A stretch of DNA of 14,203 nt from NCBI GenBank assembly GCA_017959485.1, contig JAGDAM010000272.1:1-14203 (forward strand). Reading direction: 5' to 3'. Origin of the DNA: Clostridia bacterium (GTDB lineage Bacteria; Bacillota_A; Clostridia; Oscillospirales; CAG-272). Below the pieces are notes generated by a model. That model saw only the letters and a program-made list of their open reading frames with translations. It was not told the DNA's origin and did not search any database. Shown piece after piece: positions 8,077 to 14,173 of the stretch; positions within the stretch are counted from its first letter, which is position 1; every line of letters begins with the position of its first letter. A program made the translations under genes and the position numbers.

Positions 8077-8533
8077 TGTATTTTTCAATCATCTCGGTGA
8101 TGGCTTCGCAGATAACTTTCGCTCTCTCCTCGTTCCTCGTCACCGCGATAATGCAGTCGTCTCCCGCCACGCATCCGAGAATGTCGCGGTTGTCCACCGA
8201 GTCCAGGCCTACCGCCACGGCGTTCGCCATACCGGTACTGGTCTTGATCACCACGCTGTTGAGAGCGTAATCGACCGACCGGATAAAGCCGGAAAAGGTC
8301 GGCGCGTACTGAACGAAAGAGTCCTGAGGATTCTCCGGAGGGAGAATGAACCGGAATCCGCCGTGTCCGTCGGACGCTTTTACAATATTCATCTGTCTCA
8401 GATCGCGGGAGATGGTCGCCTGAGCGACTTCGATCCCCTTCTCTCTTTTGAGAAGCTCCAGAAGCTCGTCCTGCTTCCCGATCTCGTATGTCGTAATCAG
8501 TTCGGCTATAGCCGACTGTCTGTTACCCTTCAT
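8069..8533 (-). CDS. argR: Arginine repressor ArgR
   Basis: This 154-residue transcriptional regulator matches the usual length for the family. The N-terminal winged-helix domain (about 1-65) carries the recognition helix QATISRDLRQM (38-48). The C-terminal oligomerisation and arginine-binding domain carries GMANAVAVGLD (101-111) and ILGCVAGDDCIIAV, with the Gly-Asp-Asp ligand motif at 124-126. ArgR hexamers bind ARG boxes in the presence of arginine and control arginine synthesis and breakdown. The ATG follows a strong AAGGAG at 7 nt. A 27-nt gap separates it from nadK, one of the few non-overlapping junctions, so argR may be translated independently. No arginine biosynthesis genes are in the window; argS lies two genes downstream. 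Confidence 0.98.
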   Translation of the reverse strand: MKGNRQSAIAELITTYEIGKQDELLELLKREKGIEVAQATISRDLRQMNIVKASDGHGGFRFILPPENPQDSFVQYAPTFSGFIRSVDYALNSVVIKTSTGMANAVAVGLDSVDNRDILGCVAGDDCIIAVTRNEERAKVICEAITEMIEKYND

Positions 8534-8540
8534 GATTCCG

Positions 8541-8546
8541 CTCCTT
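8541..8546 (-). promoter_or_regulatory. Ribosome binding site of argR
   Basis: AAGGAG on the minus strand lies 7 nt upstream of the argR ATG, inside the short nadK-argR gap. It fixes the argR start and shows that argR does not depend on translational coupling to nadK. Confidence 0.85.
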
Positions 8547-8560
8547 AGGATGTTATGGCA

Positions 8561-9436
8561 TCAAAATTCGTTTGTCCGGTGAAGTGTCTGATAAAACTTC
8601 ATCGGTTTTATTCTTAGAAAATCGACCGTTTTGTCGGAAACGGTCACCGACAGCCTGTTTTTGCGTCCCGCCTTTTCGCAAAGCCGGCCGTCCAGAATGA
8701 TGTGGACCGACTGACCGCGAAAACCTTCGAGCGAAACGTCAAGTTTCGACTCTCCCGGGAAGACGTTGGGCCTCGAAAAGAAAGTGTGAGGACAGATCGG
8801 GGTCACGACGATGCAGGAGAGGCGCGGATCGACGACCGGACCTCCGGCGGCGAGATTGTATGCGGTAGAGCCGGTCGCGGTCGAAAAGATGATCCCGTCG
8901 GCGCGGTATCTGCCCGCGGGGCTGCCGTTTTCCGAGATCGAGATATCGATCACCTGGGAAGCCGCCGAATTCGTCACGACGATATCGTTGAGAGCCGTCA
9001 GGGATTCTTTCGTCTCCCCGTCGACCGACAGCGCGAGGGTCGAACGCTTCTCCGTCCTGCCCTCTCCGGAGAGCAGTTTCCTGATAAGCGGGAGCTCATC
9101 CGGTTCGAGCTCGGTCATATATCCGACACGGCCCATGTTGATCCCGATGATCGGTATACCGGTCCCGCACAGATATTTCGCCGCCTCGAGAATCGTTCCG
9201 TCGCCGCCGATAACCACCGCCGCCGAGATATCCCTGAACAGCTCGCTCTTTTCGCAGAATTCGTATCCGGGTCCGGAGGGTGACTCGGTCTGTCCGTCCG
9301 CCCCGAATTCGGGAAGACGGGCCCGCAGTCCGCACTCGCGCAGTACAGACGCCGCGGAAAAGGCGAGTTCGCGCTTCTGCCTGATTTTCATATTGGTGAA
9401 CACGGCGGCACGTCCGCCGAAAACGCAATCAGTCAT
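8561..9436 (-). CDS. nadK: NAD kinase
   Basis: This 291-residue enzyme phosphorylates NAD to NADP with ATP or polyphosphate and is the main source of cellular NADP. The signature GGDGT is at 77-81 with the preceding AAVVI strand. ALNDIVV (Asn150-Asp151) follows, then RADGIIFSTATGSTAYNLAAGGP (about 178-200), which forms the NAD-binding and catalytic centre, and TPICPHTF (212-219). Length and motif spacing are standard. The ATG overlaps the tlyA stop by 8 nt, and AGAGG lies 5 nt upstream. In many Clostridia nadK sits exactly here, between tlyA and argR. Confidence 0.98.
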   Translation of the reverse strand: MTDCVFGGRAAVFTNMKIRQKRELAFSAASVLRECGLRARLPEFGADGQTESPSGPGYEFCEKSELFRDISAAVVIGGDGTILEAAKYLCGTGIPIIGINMGRVGYMTELEPDELPLIRKLLSGEGRTEKRSTLALSVDGETKESLTALNDIVVTNSAASQVIDISISENGSPAGRYRADGIIFSTATGSTAYNLAAGGPVVDPRLSCIVVTPICPHTFFSRPNVFPGESKLDVSLEGFRGQSVHIILDGRLCEKAGRKNRLSVTVSDKTVDFLRIKPMKFYQTLHRTNEF

Positions 9437-10166
9437 TGTTACCTCTTATAAACACAGCAAGATACTCGGTGTTGCCGTCCCCGCCTTTTACCGGAGACTC
9501 AAAGAAACCCCGGCAGACGAGAGAGTTGTCCGACGCGGACGCGACGACGAGATCGACGGCTTTGTTCCTTGCCGCAGGATCTCTGACGAGTCCGCCTTTG
9601 CCGACCTCGCGGCGTCCGCATTCAAACTGCGGTTTGATCAGCGAGACGAATACCCCGCCCGGGATCAGCACCGACGACACCGCCCGGTGTATCAGCGTCT
9701 GAGAGATGAAGGAGACGTCGATAACCGCGACGTCGACCCGTCCTCCGAGATCCTCCGGCGTAAGATATCTCGCGTTGAATCCCTCCATGGATATCACGCG
9801 CGGGTCGGCGAGAAGTTCGGGAGCGAGCTGCCCGTGACCCGAATCGACCGCAAAGACCCGGGCGGCTCCGCGGCGGAGCAGACAGTCGGTAAAGCCCCCG
9901 GTCGACGCCCCGATATCAACCGCGGTCAGCCCGCCGACACCTATTCCGAAGCGGTCGAGCGCCGCCTCGAGCTTGAGCCCGCCGCGTCCGACGTAAGGGA
10001 TTGTTCTGTTAAAGCGGACTTCGCCGGCGGCGTCGGGATCGATATTCTCGGAAGGTTTACAGACGGTTTTTCCGTCTACGGTTACAAGTCCGGCCAGAAT
10101 CGACCGCTTCGCGTCCTCCCGGCTCCTCGCGTACCCCTTTTCGACAAGGAAGAGATCCGCTCTCAT
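9429..10166 (-). CDS. tlyA: TlyA family rRNA (cytidine-2'-O)-methyltransferase
   Basis: This 245-residue protein has an N-terminal S4 RNA-binding domain (about 1-60: MRADLFLVEKGYARSREDAK) and an FtsJ-like methyltransferase domain. The SAM-binding motif AVDIGASTGGFTDCLL is at 82-97, and the family residues GRGGLKLEAAL (60-70) and SLIKPQFE (175-182) are present. TlyA enzymes 2'-O-methylate cytidines in 23S rRNA and, in some lineages, 16S rRNA; in susceptible species loss gives capreomycin resistance. A longer reading from 10202 is possible, but the ATG at 10166 fits the conserved S4 start, has GAGG 5 nt upstream and overlaps the ispA stop as ATGA. Whether it modifies both rRNAs cannot be told from sequence here. 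Confidence 0.96.
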   Translation of the reverse strand: MRADLFLVEKGYARSREDAKRSILAGLVTVDGKTVCKPSENIDPDAAGEVRFNRTIPYVGRGGLKLEAALDRFGIGVGGLTAVDIGASTGGFTDCLLRRGAARVFAVDSGHGQLAPELLADPRVISMEGFNARYLTPEDLGGRVDVAVIDVSFISQTLIHRAVSSVLIPGGVFVSLIKPQFECGRREVGKGGLVRDPAARNKAVDLVVASASDNSLVCRGFFESPVKGGDGNTEYLAVFIRGNND

Positions 10167-11068
10167 TTTTTCCTCGTCAGGAGATAGTCCGCGAAGTCGC
10201 AAAGAATCTCCGAACCGGGATATCCTCCGATAAACCCTTTCGCCTCTTCGGTAAGACGCGACGCGTATCCGAAAGCGGCGTCCGGGGTCATATAAGTCAT
10301 GAAAGTCGATTTGCCGTGCTCGGCGTCGCCGCCCGTGCTCTTTCCGATCTGCTCGGGAGTCGCGCTGACGTCGAGTATGTCGTCGACCACCTGGAAAACT
10401 CTTCCGACTCGCGACGAAAACTCCTCCGCGTCGCGGATCCTGCCGTCACCTTCGGGCAAACCGGCGGCGATGCAGCCGAGCTTTGCCGAGAGAATGATCA
10501 TCTTCCCGGTCTTGAGCGACTCCATGCCGACGAGTTCGTCTAAGGAAAGGCGTTCGGTTTCCCCGCGCATATCGGCGATCTGGCCTGCGATCATACCGCG
10601 GTCGCCCGCGGCAAGCGCAAGTTCCGAGGCAGCCCTGACCTTTCGGTCGGAATCGAGTCCTGACGAAAGCAGAGCTTCGAAAGCGCGTATCGAAAGGGCG
10701 TCTCCGGCAAGCAGCGCCGCGGCTTCCCCGAACCTGACGTGACAGGTCGGGCGTCCCCGCCTCAGTTCGTCGTCGTCCATACAGGGAAGATCGTCGTGTA
10801 TCAGAGAAAACGTGTGCATCAGTTCGACGGCGGCGGCGGGTCCCGCGCAGTCGGAGATCTTTCCGCCGAACAGGCGGCAGAACTCGATCACAAGAAAAGG
10901 ACGTATCCTCTTCCCTCCGGCGAGAAGACTGTACTTTTCCGCCTCGTTCACGAAGGCGACGTCTTTATCGGAATAGGACGGGAACAGCTCGCGAAGCCAT
11001 TTTTCGGTAAGTTCCGCGTCCTCCGCGATCCGCCTCCGCAGTTCGCCTGCGCGCGACTCAGTCGCCAT
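10163..11068 (-). CDS. ispA: Polyprenyl (farnesyl) diphosphate synthase
   Basis: This 301-residue all-alpha prenyltransferase condenses IPP with DMAPP/GPP to make farnesyl diphosphate, the precursor of undecaprenyl phosphate and quinones. GGKRIRP is at 51-57. The first Asp-rich motif HDDLPCMDDDELRRG (91-105) has the two-residue insertion of the bacterial type and an aromatic Phe87 just upstream, which fits a short C15 product. LKTGKM lies at 185-190, and the second Asp-rich motif QVVDDILDV is near 226-234. The frame is open upstream to 11149, but the ATG at 11068 gives the normal family length. It overlaps the xseB stop by 11 nt and follows a purine-rich GAAGAAGAGAGC. It is followed directly by tlyA; dxs, often found between them, is absent. 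Confidence 0.96.
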   Translation of the reverse strand: MATESRAGELRRRIAEDAELTEKWLRELFPSYSDKDVAFVNEAEKYSLLAGGKRIRPFLVIEFCRLFGGKISDCAGPAAAVELMHTFSLIHDDLPCMDDDELRRGRPTCHVRFGEAAALLAGDALSIRAFEALLSSGLDSDRKVRAASELALAAGDRGMIAGQIADMRGETERLSLDELVGMESLKTGKMIILSAKLGCIAAGLPEGDGRIRDAEEFSSRVGRVFQVVDDILDVSATPEQIGKSTGGDAEHGKSTFMTYMTPDAAFGYASRLTEEAKGFIGGYPGSEILCDFADYLLTRKK

Positions 11069-11294
11069 TGCTCTCTTCTTCCCCGTCGGAACCGAGTTCG
11101 ACGACGCGTTTGCGGGCCTGCGCGATCTTCCCGCGGCAGAAGGCGACAAGTCTTATTCCCTCTTCGTAGTATTTCATAGATTCGTCGAGCGGAGCTTTTC
11201 CGCTCTCAAGCTTTTCGGCGATCTCGCCGAGCCGCTCCATGGCCGACTCGAAGGTCGGTTCGGTACCCTGCGGCATATTTTCTTCAGCTTTCAT
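11058..11294 (-). CDS. xseB: Exodeoxyribonuclease VII small subunit
   Basis: This 78-residue helical protein of standard size is encoded immediately after the large subunit gene. The core FESAMERLGEIAEKLESGKAPLDESMKYYEEGIRL (about 15-48), followed by a conserved Cys and Arg/Lys-rich helix, matches XseB. It binds XseA in a high-copy complex to form exonuclease VII, which degrades single-stranded DNA from both ends. The start at 11294 is supported by a perfect AAAGGAGG 8 nt upstream; Met7 (11276) is less likely. It overlaps xseA by 11 nt and ispA by 11 nt. The acidic tail (GSDGEEESNGD) is unremarkable. Confidence 0.95.
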   Translation of the reverse strand: MKAEENMPQGTEPTFESAMERLGEIAEKLESGKAPLDESMKYYEEGIRLVAFCRGKIAQARKRVVELGSDGEEESNGD

Positions 11295-12501
11295 ACGGGT
11301 TTCCTCCTTTGAAAGGCCCGCTCACCACGGCGGGTATCTCTCCGTCCGACATAAGTATGCCTATCCGGTCGTCAGCGTGCAGTTCTTCGGCCGACGCGAC
11401 CGTCTCTCCCGATTCACGTCTGACTATCGCGTAGCCGCGTTCAAGGACGGCGACGGGAGAAAGCGCTTTGAGCGAGGCGGCAAGCTTCTCGGTTTTTTCC
11501 GCCCTCAGCTCGACAATGTTTCTAAACGAATGATATATCCTTGAAGTCAGCGATGCGAGATTCTCGTCGTAAACGTCAAGCATTCTGCCCGGCGACGACA
11601 GGGCCGGAAGCGCGGCGGTCCGTTCGAGCGCCTCCGAGGCGTTCCGCAGTTTCGTCATCACCGCGGTTTCGACCCTCGACCCGAGCGAGATAATTCTGTG
11701 AAGTATCTCGGAAGCGTCCGGCACCGCGAGTTCGGCCGCCGCGGACGGTGTCGGAGCTCTCAGATCGGCTACGAAATCGGTAAGAACATAATCGGTCTCA
11801 TGGCCGACGGCCGAGATCACCGGGATCCTGCAGCCGGCGACTCTTCTTGCCAGCGCTTCGTCGTTGAAGCAGGACAGATCCTCGAAGGAACCGCCTCCGC
11901 GTCCGATTATGATCAGCTCGGCGGCGGTCTCGGACTCGATCCGGTCGATGCCCGCTATGATGCTCGCGGGAGCGCCCGGGCCCTGCACCAGAGCCGGGCA
12001 GATAACCACCTTCGCGGCCGGCCAGCGCCTTCCGAGCACGTTTTTCATATCCCTGACGGCGGCTCCGGTCGCGGAGGTCACGATACCGATCTCGCGCGGG
12101 AAAGGCGGAAGCTGCCGCTTTCTCGCCGCGTCGAACAGTCCTTCCGCGGCAAGCTTCTTTTTCAGCCGCTCGAATTCGGCGTAAAGTTCGCCGAGTCCGG
12201 CGCGAGTCAGAGCCGAAACGTAAAGCTGATAAACGCCGTCCCGCGGAAAAACGGATACTCTTCCGTGCGCGACGACCCGGTCGCCGTCCTTCGGCAGAAA
12301 GCCGAGGCCCGCGGCGTTCCCGGCGAACATGACGCATTTGAGCGCCCCGCCCGCGTCTTTCAGCGAAAAATATATATGTCCCGAATAGTGTCTTTTGAAG
12401 TTCGATATCTCGCCGCTCACCGACAGCCCGGTCAGCACCGCGTCCGAATCGAGCAGCATCTTTACGTATTCGTTGACCTGCGATACCGATAAGGTCTCCA
12501 T
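11284..12501 (-). CDS. xseA: Exodeoxyribonuclease VII large subunit
   Basis: This 405-residue catalytic subunit has an N-terminal OB-fold (about 1-100: LSVSGEISNFKRHYSGHIYFSLKD) that binds single-stranded DNA. The nuclease core has EIGIVTSATGAAVRDM (137-152), IIGRGGGSFEDLSCFND (198-214) and ISAVGHETDYVLTDFVADLRAPTPSAAAE (229-257), all highly characteristic, and a helical C-terminal region binds the small subunit. The length is typical for Firmicutes. The ATG has AAGGA about 9 nt upstream and lies 14 nt after the stop of the TsaD-like gene. folD, which commonly precedes xseA in Firmicutes, is not here. Confidence 0.98.
   Translation of the reverse strand: METLSVSQVNEYVKMLLDSDAVLTGLSVSGEISNFKRHYSGHIYFSLKDAGGALKCVMFAGNAAGLGFLPKDGDRVVAHGRVSVFPRDGVYQLYVSALTRAGLGELYAEFERLKKKLAAEGLFDAARKRQLPPFPREIGIVTSATGAAVRDMKNVLGRRWPAAKVVICPALVQGPGAPASIIAGIDRIESETAAELIIIGRGGGSFEDLSCFNDEALARRVAGCRIPVISAVGHETDYVLTDFVADLRAPTPSAAAELAVPDASEILHRIISLGSRVETAVMTKLRNASEALERTAALPALSSPGRMLDVYDENLASLTSRIYHSFRNIVELRAEKTEKLAASLKALSPVAVLERGYAIVRRESGETVASAEELHADDRIGILMSDGEIPAVVSGPFKGGNPYES
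11303..11310 (-). promoter_or_regulatory. Full-consensus ribosome binding site of xseB
   Basis: AAAGGAGG on the minus strand, within the 3' end of xseA and 8 nt before the xseB ATG, is the strongest ribosome binding site in the operon. It decides the xseB start and fits the need for more small than large subunit in exonuclease VII. Confidence 0.88.
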
Positions 12502-12515
12502 TCCGACGCTTCCTT

Positions 12516-13460
12516 TCAGTCCTGCGGCAGTGACTTGAAACTCCGGCGGCAGAGCAAAGCCGTCCCCGCCGCGTTGTCCGCGGAAAATCCGTCGCGGGCG
12601 AACCGCACGTTCCCGAGTTCCGACAGCGAGCGCAGGATATACCGGCTGCTCATGACGCCTCCGGCGAAAAGCACGGGCAGTTCCCCGTATTCCTCGCGGG
12701 CGTTCAGCGTGAGCGCTCGCAGCGTCAGCGCGATAAAATCAAAAAGATACGCTGCGGTTTCCTCGGCGCCGCGGCCGTTTGAAATCATCGCGGACACCTT
12801 GTTCTCTATTCCGGAAAGATTGCATTCGAGCCCCCTGACCGACGGCTTCGCGCGCTCCGGGACGCTCCCGGCGGCCAGAGCGAGTTCATCCATCGCGGCC
12901 CCCGCGGGAAAGGACAGCCCCATCGCGACTCCCGCCCGGTCTATCGCCTGTCCGGCGTTGAGATCCGCCGTTCCGCCGATTCTTTCGGCTTCGGGAATTC
13001 CGTCATTCATCCGGACAAGCAGAAGCTCGGTCGTTCCTCCCGACACGTGGAAGGAAAGAAAACGGTTACCGAGTGCGTCTTCCGAGCCGTACGCTGCGGC
13101 GGCGACGTGGCCCTGCTGATGCGAAAAACGGAAGAGCGGAACTCCGAGCGAGGACGCCGCGGCCGACGCAGCCGACACTCCCGCCAGAAACACCGGCATA
13201 TATGATCCGGCGACGCTCCTCGGCCGGTCGGAAACCCCGACCGCGGCGACCCGGGCGTCCGGGGCTTTTTCGCGAAGTTCTTCCATAAGTGCGGGAAGAT
13301 TCTTTATATGCGCGAAAAGCGCGTCCGACTGACGCAGGCCGCGCTCTCCCGCCCGGACTTCCAGCAGTTTGCGCAGCGACAGCAGAACCTGTCCGGACTC
13401 GTCCGCGAGCGCGCAGGAAGTCGTATAGTTGCTGGTGTCTATTCCGAGAAAGCAGTTCAT
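12516..13460 (-). CDS. TsaD/Kae1-like (peptidase M22 family) paralog of unknown function
   Basis: This 314-residue protein has the ASKHA-type fold of TsaD: an N-terminal LGIDTSNYTTSCALAD loop (5-20), HQQGH (His114 and His118, the metal-binding pair), SGGTTELLLV (140-149), DLNAGQAIDRAGVAMG (166-181), LECNLSGIENK (211-221), LFAGGVMSSRYILR (264-277) and ADNAAGTALL (294-303, with Asp295). Genuine TsaD, which makes the t6A modification in tRNA, has IETSCDDT, GPGL and HHEGH at the equivalent sites. Here these read IDTSNYTT, DRPRSVAGSYMPV and HQQGH, so this is probably the divergent second copy seen in Clostridia, usually labelled O-sialoglycoprotein endopeptidase, rather than the essential TsaD. 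Metal ligands are kept, so nucleotide or metal binding is plausible; the reaction is unknown. The ATG overlaps the nusB stop as ATGA. Confidence 0.85.
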   Translation of the reverse strand: MNCFLGIDTSNYTTSCALADESGQVLLSLRKLLEVRAGERGLRQSDALFAHIKNLPALMEELREKAPDARVAAVGVSDRPRSVAGSYMPVFLAGVSAASAAASSLGVPLFRFSHQQGHVAAAAYGSEDALGNRFLSFHVSGGTTELLLVRMNDGIPEAERIGGTADLNAGQAIDRAGVAMGLSFPAGAAMDELALAAGSVPERAKPSVRGLECNLSGIENKVSAMISNGRGAEETAAYLFDFIALTLRALTLNAREEYGELPVLFAGGVMSSRYILRSLSELGNVRFARDGFSADNAAGTALLCRRSFKSLPQD

Positions 13461-13873
13461 GAAGCCGGTTCCTGCGGCTTGTTCTTCATCACCGAGTTGA
13501 GTATACCGTTGACGAAGGGTCTGACCTTCTTTTCGTCGTCGTATTCTCGGACAAGCTCGATCGCCTCGTTTATCGCCGCGGCGTCGGGAACGTCCTCGCG
13601 GAAGCAGATCTCGTATATCGCGGTGCGCATTATCGCGAGCGCGACCGGCGAGATTCTCGACGTCTTCCAGCCCTTCGAGTATTCAGAAATGAGTCCGTCA
13701 ATAAACTCAAGATGCCCGAAGATCCCGAAAAAAGTCTCTCTTATATAATCGTCGTCGGACGGAAGACGGGTCTCCAGAGCCAGCGCGTAAATCTCAGCCG
13801 GGTCCGCGTCCGGTTTGAAGGAATATTCAAAACACAAAGACATAACTTCTTTTCTCGCGTCTTTTCTTTTCAC
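13457..13873 (-). CDS. nusB: Transcription antitermination factor NusB
   Basis: This 138-residue all-helical RNA-binding protein works with NusE (S10) at boxA to support complete transcription of rRNA operons. The conserved features are RKDARKEVMSLCFEYSF at the N-terminus, ISPVALAIMRTAIYEICF (about 74-91), VPDAAAINEAIELVREY (95-111) and PFVNGILNSVM (119-129). The start is GTG at 13873, with GGGAG about 9 nt upstream. It is the first gene after the promoter at 13925-13953, giving a predicted leader of about 45 nt. Its first position is unlike Bacillus, where several genes precede it, but is common in Clostridia. Confidence 0.96.
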   Translation of the reverse strand: MKRKDARKEVMSLCFEYSFKPDADPAEIYALALETRLPSDDDYIRETFFGIFGHLEFIDGLISEYSKGWKTSRISPVALAIMRTAIYEICFREDVPDAAAINEAIELVREYDDEKKVRPFVNGILNSVMKNKPQEPAS

Positions 13874-13897
13874 GGCTGCCGACTCCCATAACAGTAA

Positions 13898-13923
13898 ATA
13901 ATTGGAATTAATAATTGGAATTA
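13898..13923. repeat. Two tandem 13-bp near-palindromic repeats at the predicted transcription start; candidate operator
   Basis: ATAATTGGAATTA occurs twice back to back (13898-13910 and 13911-13923). Each copy contains the interrupted palindrome TAATT-GG-AATTA (perfect 5-bp arms). The pair lies immediately downstream of the -10 box, covering the predicted +1 and the first 20 transcribed bases, a position where a bound dimeric regulator would block initiation. The binding protein is unknown; the sequence does not resemble an ARG box. Simple AT-rich duplication is the alternative. Confidence 0.6.
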
Positions 13924-13924
13924 A

Positions 13925-13953
13925 ATTATACTATAAGAAACGCCTGATGTCAA
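13925..13953 (-). promoter_or_regulatory. Consensus sigma-A promoter of the nusB operon
   Basis: On the minus strand, TTGACA (13948-13953) is separated by exactly 17 nt from TATAAT (13925-13930), a perfect match to the sigma-A/sigma-70 consensus in both boxes and in spacing. The expected start is near 13918, about 45 nt before the nusB GTG. It is the only strong promoter I see for the twelve-gene minus-strand operon. Confidence 0.92.
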
Positions 13954-14055
13954 GTTAAAAATGAATATTCCGGCACAAATCGGTGAATTCTGTGAATATG
14001 GAAGACTTAGATAACAGAGAGACAGCATTTACGCTGCATAAGAACGTGACTTAAC

Positions 14056-14081
14056 CCCGGCAGACTTTTTTCCCTGCCGGG
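14056..14081. other. Perfect 8-bp GC-rich hairpin without a U-tract
   Basis: CCCGGCAG (14056-14063) pairs with CTGCCGGG (14074-14081) around a 10-nt loop that contains six T residues. Neither strand has a T-run after the stem, so it is not a standard intrinsic terminator. It could be part of a structured RNA or a factor-dependent stop. Confidence 0.55.
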
Positions 14082-14100
14082 CGTCTAAAAATCGGGTATC

Positions 14101-14120
14101 CGTAACTCAAGTCAGTTACG
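14101..14120. other. Perfect 7-bp hairpin
   Basis: CGTAACT (14101-14107) pairs with AGTTACG (14114-14120) around a 6-nt loop. On the plus strand it is followed by a weak TTTGCATT. It lies between the two GC-rich hairpins, spaced about 20 bases from each. Confidence 0.5.
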
Positions 14121-14142
14121 TTTGCATTCCAAGCAAGAAGAA

Positions 14143-14173
14143 GCCGGTCCCCGCATCTGCTGAGAGGACCGGC
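14143..14173 (-). terminator. Probable intrinsic terminator of a gene beyond the right edge
   Basis: GCCGGTCC (14143-14150) pairs perfectly with GGACCGGC (14166-14173) around a 15-nt loop. On the minus strand the stem is followed by TTCTTCTTGCTT, an interrupted U-rich tract, which fits termination of a minus-strand gene lying outside the window and upstream of the nusB promoter. The long loop and broken T-run lower confidence. Confidence 0.45.

Noticed and set aside
8086..8088. TTG start for recN
   Set aside because: The ATG at 8076 begins exactly at the conserved RecN N-terminus; the extra four residues are not supported by the family.
6382..8100. A 572-codon open frame on the plus strand opposite recN
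   Set aside because: It is Arg/Ser/Gly-rich, has no recognisable motif and mirrors recN codon periodicity in GC-rich DNA; recN itself has all its catalytic motifs.
10167..10202. Twelve extra N-terminal residues for TlyA
   Set aside because: The conserved S4 domain begins at the ATG at 10166, which has its own GAGG and an ATGA overlap with ispA.
11069..11149. Upstream extension of IspA
   Set aside because: It would add 27 low-complexity residues, overlap xseB by over 90 bases and exceed the family length.
13961..14014. A 17-codon plus-strand frame in the intergenic region
   Set aside because: No ribosome binding site and no sign of coding composition; it also overlaps the AT-rich upstream flank of the promoter.
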